From the NCBI GenBank assembly GCA_965223405.1, contig CBDCWO010000006.1:2666001-2730000 (forward strand): 64,000 nt of DNA, given 5' to 3'. The translations under genes and the position numbers were made by a program. Shown piece by piece: positions 1 through 9,107 of this stretch. Under the pieces are notes generated by a model. That model was not told where the DNA came from. It saw only the letters and a list, made by a program, of their open reading frames with translations, and ran no database searches. The DNA is from CBDCWO01 sp965223405 (GTDB lineage: Bacteria; Bacteroidota; Bacteroidia; Chitinophagales; Saprospiraceae). Numbering within the stretch: position 1 is the first letter of the stretch; every line of letters starts with the position of its first letter.

Positions 1-236
1 AGCGTAGCCGGATTTATAATACTTTGGGCAATATCGTCATCACTGAGGGTAATGTTGTCAGTTCCTAGTGCAGATTGACGGGCAGAAACCGGCAAATTCA
101 AAAATTCAAAAATCTGCTGTCCACCAATTTGTCCAACGCATGGAACATTGGATAAAAGGCTGATCAATAGTCCCAGTAGAAGTCTAGTTCTTTTGGTCTT
201 TTGCTTCCCAGATAGTCTTACATCGACCCCGGTCAC
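1..236 (-). CDS. porQ: PorQ-like type IX secretion protein, 5' part only
   Basis: This is the N-terminal part of a gene that runs off the left edge on the minus strand. The frame gives a basic, then hydrophobic leader, followed by a mature start (GQIGGQQIFEFLNLPVSARQ) and a DDDIAQSIINPA stretch. Both are characteristic of PorQ, an outer-membrane beta-barrel-like component of the type IX secretion system that works with the PorU/PorV/PorZ attachment complex (family knowledge). I could not find an ATG in frame. A GTG at 236 is the best visible start and would overlap the end of the upstream lipoprotein gene by about 53 bases. An internal start nearer 190 is also possible. Identity rests on about 60 residues. 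Confidence 0.68.
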   Translation of the reverse strand, partial: MTGVDVRLSGKQKTKRTRLLLGLLISLLSNVPCVGQIGGQQIFEFLNLPVSARQSALGTDNITLSDDDIAQSIINPAT

Positions 237-789
237 ATTCCATTTTCTTAACGAGTTTTCCTTCCTCATTATATAATTTCAACAATCCATGTTCATTGTC
301 TCCATCTAAATAGTGCCCTTCCGCCTTTAAATTGCCATTTTCATAATATTCGGTAAAAGGGCCATTTTCCTTATTATTTTCAAACATAACGATTTCCATC
401 AATTGACCGTTATCATAATATTGTTTTTGCTCACCTCTTAAGACACTATTTTCGTAATGGAACTCAAGTTGCACCTGCCCGTTGGGATGATATTGATAAT
501 ACGGACCGTGAAATTCATCATTAACATAGGTTTCTTGAATTAACACCGTACCCTGATCATCAAATATCTTACGAATACCATTTAGCTTTCCATCTTTGTA
601 TTCAGCTTCTTCCAACTTAAGGTTGCCTTCCATTCTTAGAAAAACACCCTCTTTTAATCCTGTTTTTTTATTAATGGTGTACTTTTCTGTAACCCCATCA
701 ACAGACTCTTCTACTTTACGAAGATGGTTATTACAAGCTACTAGCGCAAATAGACACCAAAGAATAAGACCAATAGTTAATTTGCTCAT
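184..789 (-). CDS. MORN-repeat lipoprotein (YwqK-like)
   Basis: The product is a 201-residue lipoprotein. I place the start at the ATG at 789 because it gives a clean lipoprotein signal (hydrophobic stretch, then LVAC with the lipidated Cys at residue 19). A longer frame to 855 adds residues unlike a signal peptide. The mature part is a series of about 24-residue units of the type 'YxNGxLxxExxYxxGxxxG', the MORN-variant repeat also called YwqK. Proteins of this kind are often labelled 'antitoxin', but nothing here supports a toxin partner. It is probably anchored in a membrane facing the periplasm. It lies 70 bases downstream of the PpiD-like gene on the same strand and overlaps the porQ start. 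Its role is unknown. Confidence 0.75.
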   Translation of the reverse strand: MSKLTIGLILWCLFALVACNNHLRKVEESVDGVTEKYTINKKTGLKEGVFLRMEGNLKLEEAEYKDGKLNGIRKIFDDQGTVLIQETYVNDEFHGPYYQYHPNGQVQLEFHYENSVLRGEQKQYYDNGQLMEIVMFENNKENGPFTEYYENGNLKAEGHYLDGDNEHGLLKLYNEEGKLVKKMECDRGRCKTIWEAKDQKN

Positions 790-859
790 GATACAGTATT
801 TGAGTAAAAAAAGCCGACCAGTACCTTGACAGGTTTCTGGCTTGTGCATTTCCAAACCA

Positions 860-2971
860 CTAATAATACGTAAAACGGTTATCCTTTATTTTGGCTTCTT
901 TTCTCAATGAAGGTAAAAGTTGTGACGGTATGGCCGCTTTGATACCGGAAGCGGTAGTTTGACGTAGCACCGATAGATTTGGATCTGTAACATCCGGAAT
1001 TTTGTCAAGCAGCTTTATCATGTAGACACCATTGTCTCCAATGATCGACGAAGACACCCCACCATTTTCAAGTTTGACCAGGTTTGCCAGAACTTTTGGC
1101 TCATTACCCAATCCGGGTACAAAACTGGTGGCAAATGTTACATTATTCGCTGTATCAACTTCAAGATCGAATTGTCCCGCAATTGCAGCTAAGTCCGAAC
1201 CGGTAATTTTAGATGCTAATAATTCGCCCTTTTTTAAATTTCTGACAAGTGGAGTAATTTCGGACCTTACACTTTCCACAGATGCTAAACCAGGTTCTAA
1301 AATATCGGATAATGAGACGAGTAGGTATTTGCTGTTGAAATAATTTACAGGATCTTCATAGATGTATACCTCCGGGGAGACATCTCCTTGGTCCGTATCC
1401 GAATCGAAAGCCCAACGAATAATCTGACGAGATGTTTCTCCGACTCCGGTTTCCAATAAGAATGCATCATTTTTTTCTACATATCCACTTTCCAAGATTT
1501 CCAGATCCTGATGGTCTTGTACCGCCTTTTCAAATTCGGAAAAGGCATCAATATTAGCGACAAAATCTGAGGCTCTGGAATATTCTTCATTTTGGGTATC
1601 CTCACTGGGTACAATAGGTTCGGAAACGTAGCCTAACCTGTATCCGACATCTTTGTTAATGTATTGAAATCCGGTAACTTCAACCAAATGTACACCAAAC
1701 TGGGTGATTACAAGATTAAGTTCACCTTCTTCCGCTGTAAAAAAGATTAAATCGTTAAAAGGTTTGACCATTAAGCCAGGGTATGCCCATCCCAAACTTC
1801 CTCCATCCGCTGCTGACCCGTCCTGAGAATATTTAACGGCCAAGCTATCAAATGTTTCAATTCCGTCATTAATGACTTTGCGTAAGCTGTCCAGTAATTG
1901 ATACGCAACAGCAAACTCCTGTTGTGTAGTTGCACGACGTAATATATGGCGCGACTCTACGGAGTCAGGAATGGTTTTTTTGTCAACTAATTTGACTACT
2001 TTGTAATCGGATCCATCAATATATGGACCATATACTCCTCCCGTATTCATGTTCAGAATCGAATCGGCAATTATTGGATTAAGGGCGTCTTCCTTTAAAT
2101 ACTCCGGTCCCATAACTCCATAATTTCTTTCAATAAAGCTGGAGTCATTTTCGGTAGTTTCAAATTCTGCTGCCAGACTCTGCATGTTTTCCAATAGCTT
2201 CGTTGAATCTTCAATGGTAGGGACGACGTTAAAAGCCACATATTTCACTTTGCGGGTTTCAGTTTCACGATTATAAATGGCCTGATGGTCAGCAATATAT
2301 TTTTTTAGATCACTATCCGTGACCTCAACTTCACTATCTTCGACCTCGTCAAAGGGAATCTGGACATATTCAAAATTGTATCGGTCATTACGTAGATTGT
2401 GGTTAAGTTCCGCCATCCAGCTCGGTATGTAAATCCCTTGCGATACTAAATTGGTTAATTTAGTCTGTAGCTGAGTTTTCTTCACTTGTTCTAACAAGTA
2501 AGCCCATCGTTGTGCAAACTGAGGATTGATATTTCCGGTTTCTAAAGCCTGTCTAATATTATTCAAAGCATTTCGGTCTATCTGACCTGTTGCCTGATTG
2601 ATATATTGTTGAGAAATAATCGGGCTTAAATTATTACCGAATTGTAAATCTTGAAGTTCCGCATCTCCAATTGCCAATCCATTTTTTTTCGCTTCCTCCT
2701 CAATGATTGCTTTTTCTACAAAGTAATCCCATAAGAAACTTCGTTGATCGTAAATATTGGATCCGGTAACCCCAGAATAGAGTACATTCTGCGTATTTTG
2801 AAATTCCGTATAATCAATATCCTCACCATCTACAGATCCAAGTGTAAATGTAGTGCCTGATCTTCCACCTCCACTACTAGTCATATCCATAATCACAAAT
2901 CCTGCTAACCCCAATCCAATGAATACGATTAAGATCCAACTATGTTTTCTAATTGTACCAATTAAAGCCAT
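860..2971 (-). CDS. PpiD/SurA-like periplasmic peptidyl-prolyl isomerase
   Basis: The 703-residue protein has one N-terminal membrane helix (about residues 10-29), then a SurA-type N-terminal chaperone region (about 40-240) and a parvulin (PpiC) domain at about 339-434, marked by ESRHILRR and later GGSLGWAYPGLMVKPF. A long C-terminal region follows. The architecture is that of PpiD, a membrane-anchored folding factor that helps proteins leaving the Sec translocon. Bacteroidota homologues near 700 residues are normal. The parvulin domain keeps the glycine-rich GGSLGW segment, but I cannot judge isomerase activity by eye. A good Bacteroidota-type promoter lies 48 bases upstream. The lipoprotein and porQ genes follow on the same strand and may be cotranscribed. 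Confidence 0.88.
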   Translation of the reverse strand: MALIGTIRKHSWILIVFIGLGLAGFVIMDMTSSGGGRSGTTFTLGSVDGEDIDYTEFQNTQNVLYSGVTGSNIYDQRSFLWDYFVEKAIIEEEAKKNGLAIGDAELQDLQFGNNLSPIISQQYINQATGQIDRNALNNIRQALETGNINPQFAQRWAYLLEQVKKTQLQTKLTNLVSQGIYIPSWMAELNHNLRNDRYNFEYVQIPFDEVEDSEVEVTDSDLKKYIADHQAIYNRETETRKVKYVAFNVVPTIEDSTKLLENMQSLAAEFETTENDSSFIERNYGVMGPEYLKEDALNPIIADSILNMNTGGVYGPYIDGSDYKVVKLVDKKTIPDSVESRHILRRATTQQEFAVAYQLLDSLRKVINDGIETFDSLAVKYSQDGSAADGGSLGWAYPGLMVKPFNDLIFFTAEEGELNLVITQFGVHLVEVTGFQYINKDVGYRLGYVSEPIVPSEDTQNEEYSRASDFVANIDAFSEFEKAVQDHQDLEILESGYVEKNDAFLLETGVGETSRQIIRWAFDSDTDQGDVSPEVYIYEDPVNYFNSKYLLVSLSDILEPGLASVESVRSEITPLVRNLKKGELLASKITGSDLAAIAGQFDLEVDTANNVTFATSFVPGLGNEPKVLANLVKLENGGVSSSIIGDNGVYMIKLLDKIPDVTDPNLSVLRQTTASGIKAAIPSQLLPSLRKEAKIKDNRFTYY

Positions 2972-3018
2972 TGATATATATATTTATATTTTGATTTTCA
3001 TCATCTTGAAAAAACCCT

Positions 3019-3049
3019 GCAAAGGTAAGAGCTTCCTCTTGAATATCAA
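3019..3049 (-). promoter_or_regulatory. Bacteroidota-type promoter of the PpiD-like gene
   Basis: On the minus strand TTTG (complement of 3046-3049) is followed after exactly 19 bases by TACCTTTG (complement of 3019-3026). This matches the TTTG-N19-TAnnTTTG consensus of the Bacteroidota primary sigma factor. The -7 element lies about 48 bases upstream of the ATG at 2971, which leaves room for a short leader. Confidence 0.7.
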
Positions 3050-3367
3050 AGAGATATTATAAATAGTGTGTTATGCCAAAATATTGTGTAATTGAATAAA
3101 AAAGGGCCAAATCTCTAATAGCAGTTTCAGGAAAATGGACAATTTTCGAAGGTATGAGAATATCGAGCCTAAAAAAATGCTCCAGGCCGAATACTTAAAC
3201 AATGACTTTATGATGTCAATGTCGTCATAATACAATAAATGGAAAATTCACTTCATAAAGAACTCAATAAATCTTATCATTGTTCACTATATAAAATCGA
3301 TCCTATCGAATCACGCTGGAATCTGGTGTGTTAAAATTAAAATGAATTCATCAACAAAGTAGAAAAT
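3050..3367. other. AT-rich intergenic region between divergent ppiD-like gene and nadA
   Basis: No convincing gene is present. The stretch is AT-rich and must hold the start signals of nadA, but I see no full TAnnTTTG element on the plus strand. A weak hairpin (TATGA...TCATA) sits near 3208-3230. Nothing else stands out. Confidence 0.5.
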
Positions 3368-4384
3368 ATGGAATCACTGGCAATTGCTAAAAAAGACCTG
3401 GAAGCAAATGGTTATCTGGACATTGAAGTTGATCCTACACTGGATCTGGAATCTGAAATAAATCGACTCAAAAAGGAGAAAAATGCCATTATCCTGGCTC
3501 ACTATTATCAGGAATCTGAAATCCAGGATATTGCTGATTTTATTGGAGATTCTTTAGGCCTGTCTCAGAAAGCGGCTACTACTGAAGCAGATATTATTGT
3601 GTTCGCTGGGGTACATTTTATGGCCGAGACAGCCAAGATACTCTCTCCGCAAAAGAAAGTACTGCTCCCTGATTTGAAAGCCGGTTGTTCCTTAGCCGAT
3701 TCTTGTCCACCGCATTTGTTTCGAAAATTCAAAGAAAAATATTCGGATCATGTAGTAGTTAGTTACATAAATTGCACTGCGGAACTAAAAACCCTGACGG
3801 ATATTTGCTGTACATCAACTAATGCCGTTCAGGTTATTGAAAGTATTCCAGAGGATAAGCCGATTATTTTCGCCCCCGACAAAAACCTGGGAGCGTATCT
3901 AAAGAAGAAAACCGGGCGTGATATGATCTTATGGAATGGAACTTGTATGGTTCATGAAATCTTTTCACATGAAAAAATTACCAAATTACAACTGCGCCAT
4001 CCGAATGCCAAGTTAATAGCACATCCGGAATGTGAAGCTCATATCCTGGAGAAAGCAGATTATATTGGATCCACCAGCGGGTTATTAAAATATACCAAGA
4101 ATAGTTCGGCTGAGGAGTTTATCGTTGCCACAGAAGTAGGAATTATTCATCAAATGCAAAAAGCATCACCTTTAAAAACATTTATACCAGCACCTCCTAA
4201 TAATACTTGTGCATGTAATGAATGCCCACACATGAAACGCAATACCATGGAAAAATTATTCCTTTGTATGAAATATGAGATGCCAGAAATCATTTTACCG
4301 GATTGGGTTATTGAACAGGGGAGGGCGAGTATTGACAAAATGATGGAGATATCCGAAAATGCTGGGCTTAAATTGGCAGATTAG
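3368..4384 (+). CDS. nadA: Quinolinate synthase
   Basis: NadA condenses iminoaspartate with dihydroxyacetone phosphate to form quinolinate in de novo NAD synthesis, using a [4Fe-4S] cluster. The 338-residue protein has the three expected cluster cysteines: Cys107 in LKAGCSLADSC, Cys193 in NGTCMVHEIF, and Cys286 in the C-terminal CACNECPHMKRN motif. The segment AHYYQESEIQDIADFIGDSL near residue 44 is also typical. Length matches the family. The start is the only reasonable ATG before the conserved region. No nadB or nadC lies beside it, so the gene appears solitary, with a DUF6089 gene about 100 bases downstream. Confidence 0.97.
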   Translation: MESLAIAKKDLEANGYLDIEVDPTLDLESEINRLKKEKNAIILAHYYQESEIQDIADFIGDSLGLSQKAATTEADIIVFAGVHFMAETAKILSPQKKVLLPDLKAGCSLADSCPPHLFRKFKEKYSDHVVVSYINCTAELKTLTDICCTSTNAVQVIESIPEDKPIIFAPDKNLGAYLKKKTGRDMILWNGTCMVHEIFSHEKITKLQLRHPNAKLIAHPECEAHILEKADYIGSTSGLLKYTKNSSAEEFIVATEVGIIHQMQKASPLKTFIPAPPNNTCACNECPHMKRNTMEKLFLCMKYEMPEIILPDWVIEQGRASIDKMMEISENAGLKLAD

Positions 4385-4486
4385 GTCATGGACAAATAAT
4401 TATTGTCTTCCCGCTATCAAATTTGGCTTAATTTTAGTTTACCCAAATAACAAATAGGCAACTGTTACGTTTATCTAACAGTATTT

Positions 4487-5302
4487 ATGAGGCGTTCTAG
4501 ACATATTCATATCCTTATTTTTTTGGTTTTAAACACCATGCTTCTCCATGCTCAAAAGGGCTTTGAGCTGGGCGGTTGGCTGGGAACTAGCCATTATTTT
4601 GGTGATTTGAATACCCAATTCGATTTGAGTATGCCTGGACCAGCCGGAGGGGTAGTCTTCAGATATTTATTAAACAATCGATTGGCTTTAAAAGTAAGCG
4701 GGAATTATGGTTTCATCCGTGGTGATGATACCAAGTCGGAGAATTCTTTTGAAAATTTGAGAAACCTGCGGTTTCAATCCAATATATTCGATGGTTCAGT
4801 CCAGCTGGAATTTAACTTCTTACCGTATGTGCATGGTAGTGATGATGAGTATATCACTCCTTATTTTTTTAGCGGTGTAAGCTTCTTTAAATTCAATCCT
4901 AAATCGGACCTTGAAGGAACGATGTATGAACTCCAACCTTTAGGAACAGAAGGGCAATTGCTGGGAGAGGAATACTTGACAACGGGCCTGGGAATGAATC
5001 TGGGGTTTGGGTTAAAAATGGATATCAATCCACTTTGGAGCCTTAATATTGAACTTAGTACCAGGATATTATTTACGGATTACCTGGATGATGTAAGTAC
5101 AGTGTATGCCGACAAAGCTTTGATAGAAAGTTTGAGGGGTTCTGCTGCCGCTCAACTTAGTGATCGCTCCCTGATAGATCCTCAAATAGGTGCTCCCGGA
5201 TATCAGCGTGGCAACAGTAACACCAATGACAATTATACTTATTTTGGAATTAGTTTAATGAGGTATTTTGGTTCCATAGCTTGCCCTGAAATCTCACGTT
5301 AA
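4487..5302 (+). CDS. DUF6089-type outer-membrane beta-barrel protein
   Basis: The 271-residue protein has a signal peptide (about 1-22, ending LLHAQ) and then alternating strands rich in Gly and aromatic residues, such as ELGGWLGTSHYFGDLNTQF and a later YITPYFFSGVSFFKFNPK. This is the layout of the DUF6089 family, small outer-membrane barrel-like proteins common in Bacteroidota. No function is established for the family. It ends about 70 bases before the left terminal repeat of the IS1182 element, so its terminator region may have been displaced by the insertion. Confidence 0.8.
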   Translation: MRRSRHIHILIFLVLNTMLLHAQKGFELGGWLGTSHYFGDLNTQFDLSMPGPAGGVVFRYLLNNRLALKVSGNYGFIRGDDTKSENSFENLRNLRFQSNIFDGSVQLEFNFLPYVHGSDDEYITPYFFSGVSFFKFNPKSDLEGTMYELQPLGTEGQLLGEEYLTTGLGMNLGFGLKMDINPLWSLNIELSTRILFTDYLDDVSTVYADKALIESLRGSAAAQLSDRSLIDPQIGAPGYQRGNSNTNDNYTYFGISLMRYFGSIACPEISR

Positions 5303-5370
5303 TAGCTCTTATACTGACAAACCTAAGTAAGGACGATCAATTATTTATAACTCTGGTTTCTCGCACTAGT

Positions 5371-7154
5371 ACTAGTGAGTTTACTCCGAAAAGTATAGTT
5401 AGGGATTACGCATAAATAGGATATATTTAGTATTTTTATTATATGTTTAAACTTAGCAAACAATCCAGAGAGCCAAGCCTATTTGAAGGAGTTACACAGC
5501 ACATGGGGGAAAAGAAGTTGAAGGATTTTTCGGATGAAACATTATGGTATAATGTTTTTTATCGAGAAGTGACCAGTCGAATTGAGGAGGAAATATTTCA
5601 GCCATTGTATTCCACAGACCAAGGGCGGCCAAATGCTCCAATTCGTCTTTTAGTGAGTATGATTATATTGAAGGAAGGACATGATTGGACAGATGAACAG
5701 CTATATGAGAACTGTCGGTATAATATGGCAGTGATGAGATCTTTAGGTCTTACCAACATAGACGACGAAGTTCCAGTCCCTAGTACCTACTATGATTTTA
5801 AAACAAAGCTAGTTAAACATCATGGAGATACAGAGATAAATTTGTTTGACAAATTATTCCAGTCGATTACAAGCGAGCAAATTAAAAAGTATAATGTAAG
5901 CGGGAAGAGTGTGCGGATGGACAGCAAGTTGATCCAATCTAATATTCGGACGGGCTCACAATTACACAAGGTACTGGAATGCACTCAAGTGTTTTGCAAG
6001 CACCTGGATGAAGGCTGGAATAAAAAGATAGTAAAGAAGCAAGACCGGGAGTTTATAAAGAAAATAATGAGCAAGCCGGTGACAAATCATTTGTATGGAA
6101 TGACATCGAAAGAAAAATCAGATTGGCTTCGGAGGCTGGGCTATTTGATTAGAAAGTTGCTTAATATATTTGATCAAAGCCAAAGCAAATATTATCAAAG
6201 TTTAAGTCAAATGTACAAGGAGCATTATGTTGAAACTGGAGATAAAGCCCAACAAACGCGCCCGAAAGAAAAAGATGAAATGAATGCCGAAGGCATCCAA
6301 TCTGTTCATGATCCAGATGCGGCGTATCGAGCCAAAGGTCGTGGGACAAATAGACAACAAGTAAGTGGGTATAGTGCCAATATTACCGAGACCACTGAAG
6401 GTGATTTGAGATTGATTACGGATGTTCAAGTAGATAAGGCAACCCGTAGTGATAGTAGCTATTTGGAGCCAGCAGTAAAGAATACAGTTAAGGTAAGCCA
6501 ACAAGCAGTTGAACAAGTACATACAGATGGCGGTTATGATAGTATTGAAAATCGAATTCGTTTTGCGGACAACATTGCGGATGAGTGGCACCTAGCTAAA
6601 AGTATGGGAGGTAAGCCGCGTTATGATTTTGAACAACAAGAAAATGGAACAATTCGCATCTATGACTCCAATACTAACAAGTGGAATGAAGCTGAATTAT
6701 CTAAAACAGGTAGTTACCGAATTCCTGCATCCGACAGATCAGCGAAATATATATATTTCAGTGAACAGAAAGTCAAAGCAGCATTGGCGCTACAAATAGT
6801 TAGGCCGAAGAATATAAATAAAGGAATACGAGCAAATGCAGAATCGACCATCAAGCAAGTGTTCCATACACTAAAAGCAGGCAAAAGTAAATATAGGGGT
6901 CTGATTAGAAATACGATTTATGTGACTTCAAGATCTCTATGGGTGAATTGTAAAAGAATTGCCTTCAAATCCACATCTAAAAACACTTTTCTAGACTCAA
7001 TTTTAAACAGATTCCTTTGGCAAAGTTTTAAATTGAAAATTTATTCCGCTGCACCCCACTAAAATTTCAAAATATGAGGTCTTTAGTAAGGGCTTAACAT
7101 TCAAATTTGAACCCACTTCCAAATCTTAAGGGTTTTCAGAGTGGACTCACTAGT
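5371..7154 (+). mobile_element. IS1182-family insertion sequence
   Basis: The element is bounded by imperfect inverted repeats of about 24 bases: left end 5371-5394 and right end 7131-7154, both starting actagtgagt when read inward, with about 19 of 24 positions matching. It contains a single intact transposase gene. The base just outside the left end continues another ACTAGT (5365-5370), and the right end is followed directly by ACTAGT, so exact tips and any target duplication are ambiguous. Insertion at short CTAG-containing palindromes could explain this. The intact reading frame and repeats suggest a recent or functional copy. Confidence 0.85.
5443..7062 (+). CDS. IS1182-family DDE transposase
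   Basis: This 539-residue transposase has an N-terminal DUF772-type DNA-binding region (PNAPIRLLVSMIILKE near residue 63, then NCRYNMAVMRSLGL) and a DDE catalytic domain. The likely acidic triad is Asp160 (SVRMDSKLI), Asp362 (VHTDGGYDS) and Glu467 (NAESTIKQVF), with the linker motif VHDPDAAYRAKGRG between the first two. Length and motifs fit IS1182-family enzymes, which carry out cut-and-paste or related DDE transposition. The gene is complete with no frameshift. It lies 49 bases inside the left inverted repeat and ends about 70 bases before the right one. Confidence 0.93.
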   Translation: MFKLSKQSREPSLFEGVTQHMGEKKLKDFSDETLWYNVFYREVTSRIEEEIFQPLYSTDQGRPNAPIRLLVSMIILKEGHDWTDEQLYENCRYNMAVMRSLGLTNIDDEVPVPSTYYDFKTKLVKHHGDTEINLFDKLFQSITSEQIKKYNVSGKSVRMDSKLIQSNIRTGSQLHKVLECTQVFCKHLDEGWNKKIVKKQDREFIKKIMSKPVTNHLYGMTSKEKSDWLRRLGYLIRKLLNIFDQSQSKYYQSLSQMYKEHYVETGDKAQQTRPKEKDEMNAEGIQSVHDPDAAYRAKGRGTNRQQVSGYSANITETTEGDLRLITDVQVDKATRSDSSYLEPAVKNTVKVSQQAVEQVHTDGGYDSIENRIRFADNIADEWHLAKSMGGKPRYDFEQQENGTIRIYDSNTNKWNEAELSKTGSYRIPASDRSAKYIYFSEQKVKAALALQIVRPKNINKGIRANAESTIKQVFHTLKAGKSKYRGLIRNTIYVTSRSLWVNCKRIAFKSTSKNTFLDSILNRFLWQSFKLKIYSAAPH

Positions 7155-7430
7155 ACTAGTGAGTCTACTCCGAAAAGTCAACATCAAAGCCTTCGGTAAA
7201 TATAATTTGGTTTTAGAATTTGCCCACGCTCGCCTCCGACTCCTAAAGGAGAGTCCTCCCGCATAACTTGCTGTAAATGAATGCGCGACTGCATTCCCTT
7301 TTGGGCTAGGGTAAAGAATGGATTTGTGGGCGGAGGCCCTTTAGGGTTAGGGTAGCGGGGGAGTATACAATATTTTGCATTATTTCAAGTATTCTTTTCA
7401 AACGACAGTTTTCAGAGTAGACTCACTAGT
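7155..7430. mobile_element. Mini-element with IS1182-like terminal repeats (MITE-like)
   Basis: Directly abutting the right end of the IS is a second unit of 276 bases. It has its own inverted repeats (7155-7178 and 7407-7430, matching at about 22 of 24 positions) of the same sequence as the IS ends. It holds no reading frame. Its middle (about 7220-7370) is richer in G and C than its surroundings, with purine-rich and pyrimidine-rich segments such as cctaaaggagag and ccctttagggttagggt. Its right tip touches the TAA stop codon of the amidase gene (7431-7433). It is best read as a non-autonomous derivative that the neighbouring transposase could mobilise. Confidence 0.7.
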
Positions 7431-9107
7431 TTATTCAATGGCAAAATTGGGCGGAATTTGTTCGTCCCAAGTGGTTTGATTCTGATAAGCATGACCAATG
7501 GCCAGGATGGTAGCTTCATCGTAAAGCCTGCCCAACAATCCAAAACTAGTTGGTCTTCCATTATCATCAAATCCATTAGGTATACTAATCACCGGATGAC
7601 CGGTTAAATTTCCAATGGCCGAAGCTTTACTCGCTGAGGATATAAAAATGACATCAACCGATTGGAATAATTGGTTCATTAGCTCGATTAATTTCTGACG
7701 ATGGCGCATCGCTTGCAGATATTCTACTGCGGGAATAAATCGGGATCCTCTCAAAGAGTTTGCCCTGGAAAAATGGTGTTGCTCTACCAATAGGTCATCA
7801 CGGTTAGATCTGATCAGATTGTCAAATACTGCTCCTGCCTCTGCGCGAATAATCAGATGCATCACTCTATCGTAGTCCAAATCATCTGGAAGTCTGACAG
7901 AATCTTGTCGAATTCCCAGAGCTCTAAGTACAGCCAGGCCTTTTTGTAAGTTTGTACTTGCTGAAGTAGAATCCGCTGTGATTTCAGCTGGAATATAGCC
8001 CAAAGAGATTTTTCTTAGGTTGAGTTCGGGATTAAAATTGAAAGGTATGTCTCCGTTCGCATTTTCCTTTACGGAACGGATAATATCGAAAACGATTGCA
8101 CAATCAAGTGCCGTTCTACTAATAGGGCCAACCTTATCCAAAGTCCAGGCAAGTGGCATGATACCATCCCTGGAAACCCTTCCATAGGTGGGGCGTAAAC
8201 CGGTGACCCCACAGCGACTGGAAGGGCTGGTAATGGATCCCCATGTTTCAGTCCCGATCGCATAACTAACCAAACCGGCAGAGGTTGCTGCTGCAGATCC
8301 GGCTGAAGATCCACTTGAACCTTGCTTCAGATCCCAGGGATTTTTAGTCTTCCCACCAAACCAAACATCACCGCGAGCCAGAGACCCAGAACTTAGTTTC
8401 GCCACTAGAACACCTCCTGCTGCTGTCAATACATCAATAATGTGCGCATTATGGTCTAAGTGCTGGTCTTCATAAGCTCTTGATCCCCAGGTCGTAGGAT
8501 AACCAGATACGGCAACCAGATCTTTTACACCATACGGTATACCATGTAAAAGTCCACGGTAATTTCCAGCAGCTATTTCCAAATCTGCTTGTTGGGCCTG
8601 CTGTAGTGCTAATGAATCCGTAACAGTGATCACTGCTTTTAACTGGTGATCAATTTTATTAATGCGATCCAGATATAACTGGGTAAGTTTTGTGGAGGTG
8701 ATCTGTTGTGTACGTAACAAATAGGCTTGTTTCCATAGTGGCCAGAATACCACTTCAGAAACCGGATTTGGGACTAATTCGGACTTTGGCGTAGGCCAAT
8801 AAATCCGATATTGAGTAGTCGGGTGGCTAAAGTTTAAAGGCCGGGGATCAAATTGGAAAGCGGGTTCTTCGTAGGTTTCCAAATCAACTTTTCTGACTTC
8901 CTGTATGCTGATCATGTTACGATTGACAAAATTCATCATCGTATCAATCTCTTTTTTAGTAAAAGAAAGATCAATCAGTTTTTCAGAATTTCGTATTACT
9001 TTTTTGTTGATGGGGTAGCGCTGGTGACAAGAAAAAGTAGATACTGCGAATAATAATGGTATCCCCAAAGTAAAAACATTAGCAAGATATCGTGTAAGCC
9101 GGGTCAT
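7431..9107 (-). CDS. Amidase-signature hydrolase, lipoprotein
   Basis: The 558-residue protein has a lipoprotein signal (hydrophobic stretch 10-25, then STFSC with Cys27), an N-terminal extension of about 120 residues, and an amidase-signature domain. The Ser-Ser-Lys machinery is visible: Lys195 in YGVKDL, the cis-Ser near 267 in the GSSGSSAGSAAA loop, and nucleophile Ser291 in GTETWGSITSPSS, with GVTGLRPTYGRVSR after it. These enzymes hydrolyse amide bonds; the substrate is unknown. Export as a lipoprotein argues against a role in Gln-tRNA amidation. The start overlaps the stop of the upstream CNNM gene by 4 bases, so they are likely cotranslated. The stop codon touches the mini-element, yet the C-terminus looks complete. 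Confidence 0.9.
   Translation of the reverse strand: MTRLTRYLANVFTLGIPLLFAVSTFSCHQRYPINKKVIRNSEKLIDLSFTKKEIDTMMNFVNRNMISIQEVRKVDLETYEEPAFQFDPRPLNFSHPTTQYRIYWPTPKSELVPNPVSEVVFWPLWKQAYLLRTQQITSTKLTQLYLDRINKIDHQLKAVITVTDSLALQQAQQADLEIAAGNYRGLLHGIPYGVKDLVAVSGYPTTWGSRAYEDQHLDHNAHIIDVLTAAGGVLVAKLSSGSLARGDVWFGGKTKNPWDLKQGSSGSSAGSAAATSAGLVSYAIGTETWGSITSPSSRCGVTGLRPTYGRVSRDGIMPLAWTLDKVGPISRTALDCAIVFDIIRSVKENANGDIPFNFNPELNLRKISLGYIPAEITADSTSASTNLQKGLAVLRALGIRQDSVRLPDDLDYDRVMHLIIRAEAGAVFDNLIRSNRDDLLVEQHHFSRANSLRGSRFIPAVEYLQAMRHRQKLIELMNQLFQSVDVIFISSASKASAIGNLTGHPVISIPNGFDDNGRPTSFGLLGRLYDEATILAIGHAYQNQTTWDEQIPPNFAIE

Noticed and set aside
184..789. Toxin-antitoxin system based on the usual 'YwqK antitoxin' label
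   Set aside because: No toxin gene adjoins it; the protein is a lipoprotein with MORN-type repeats.
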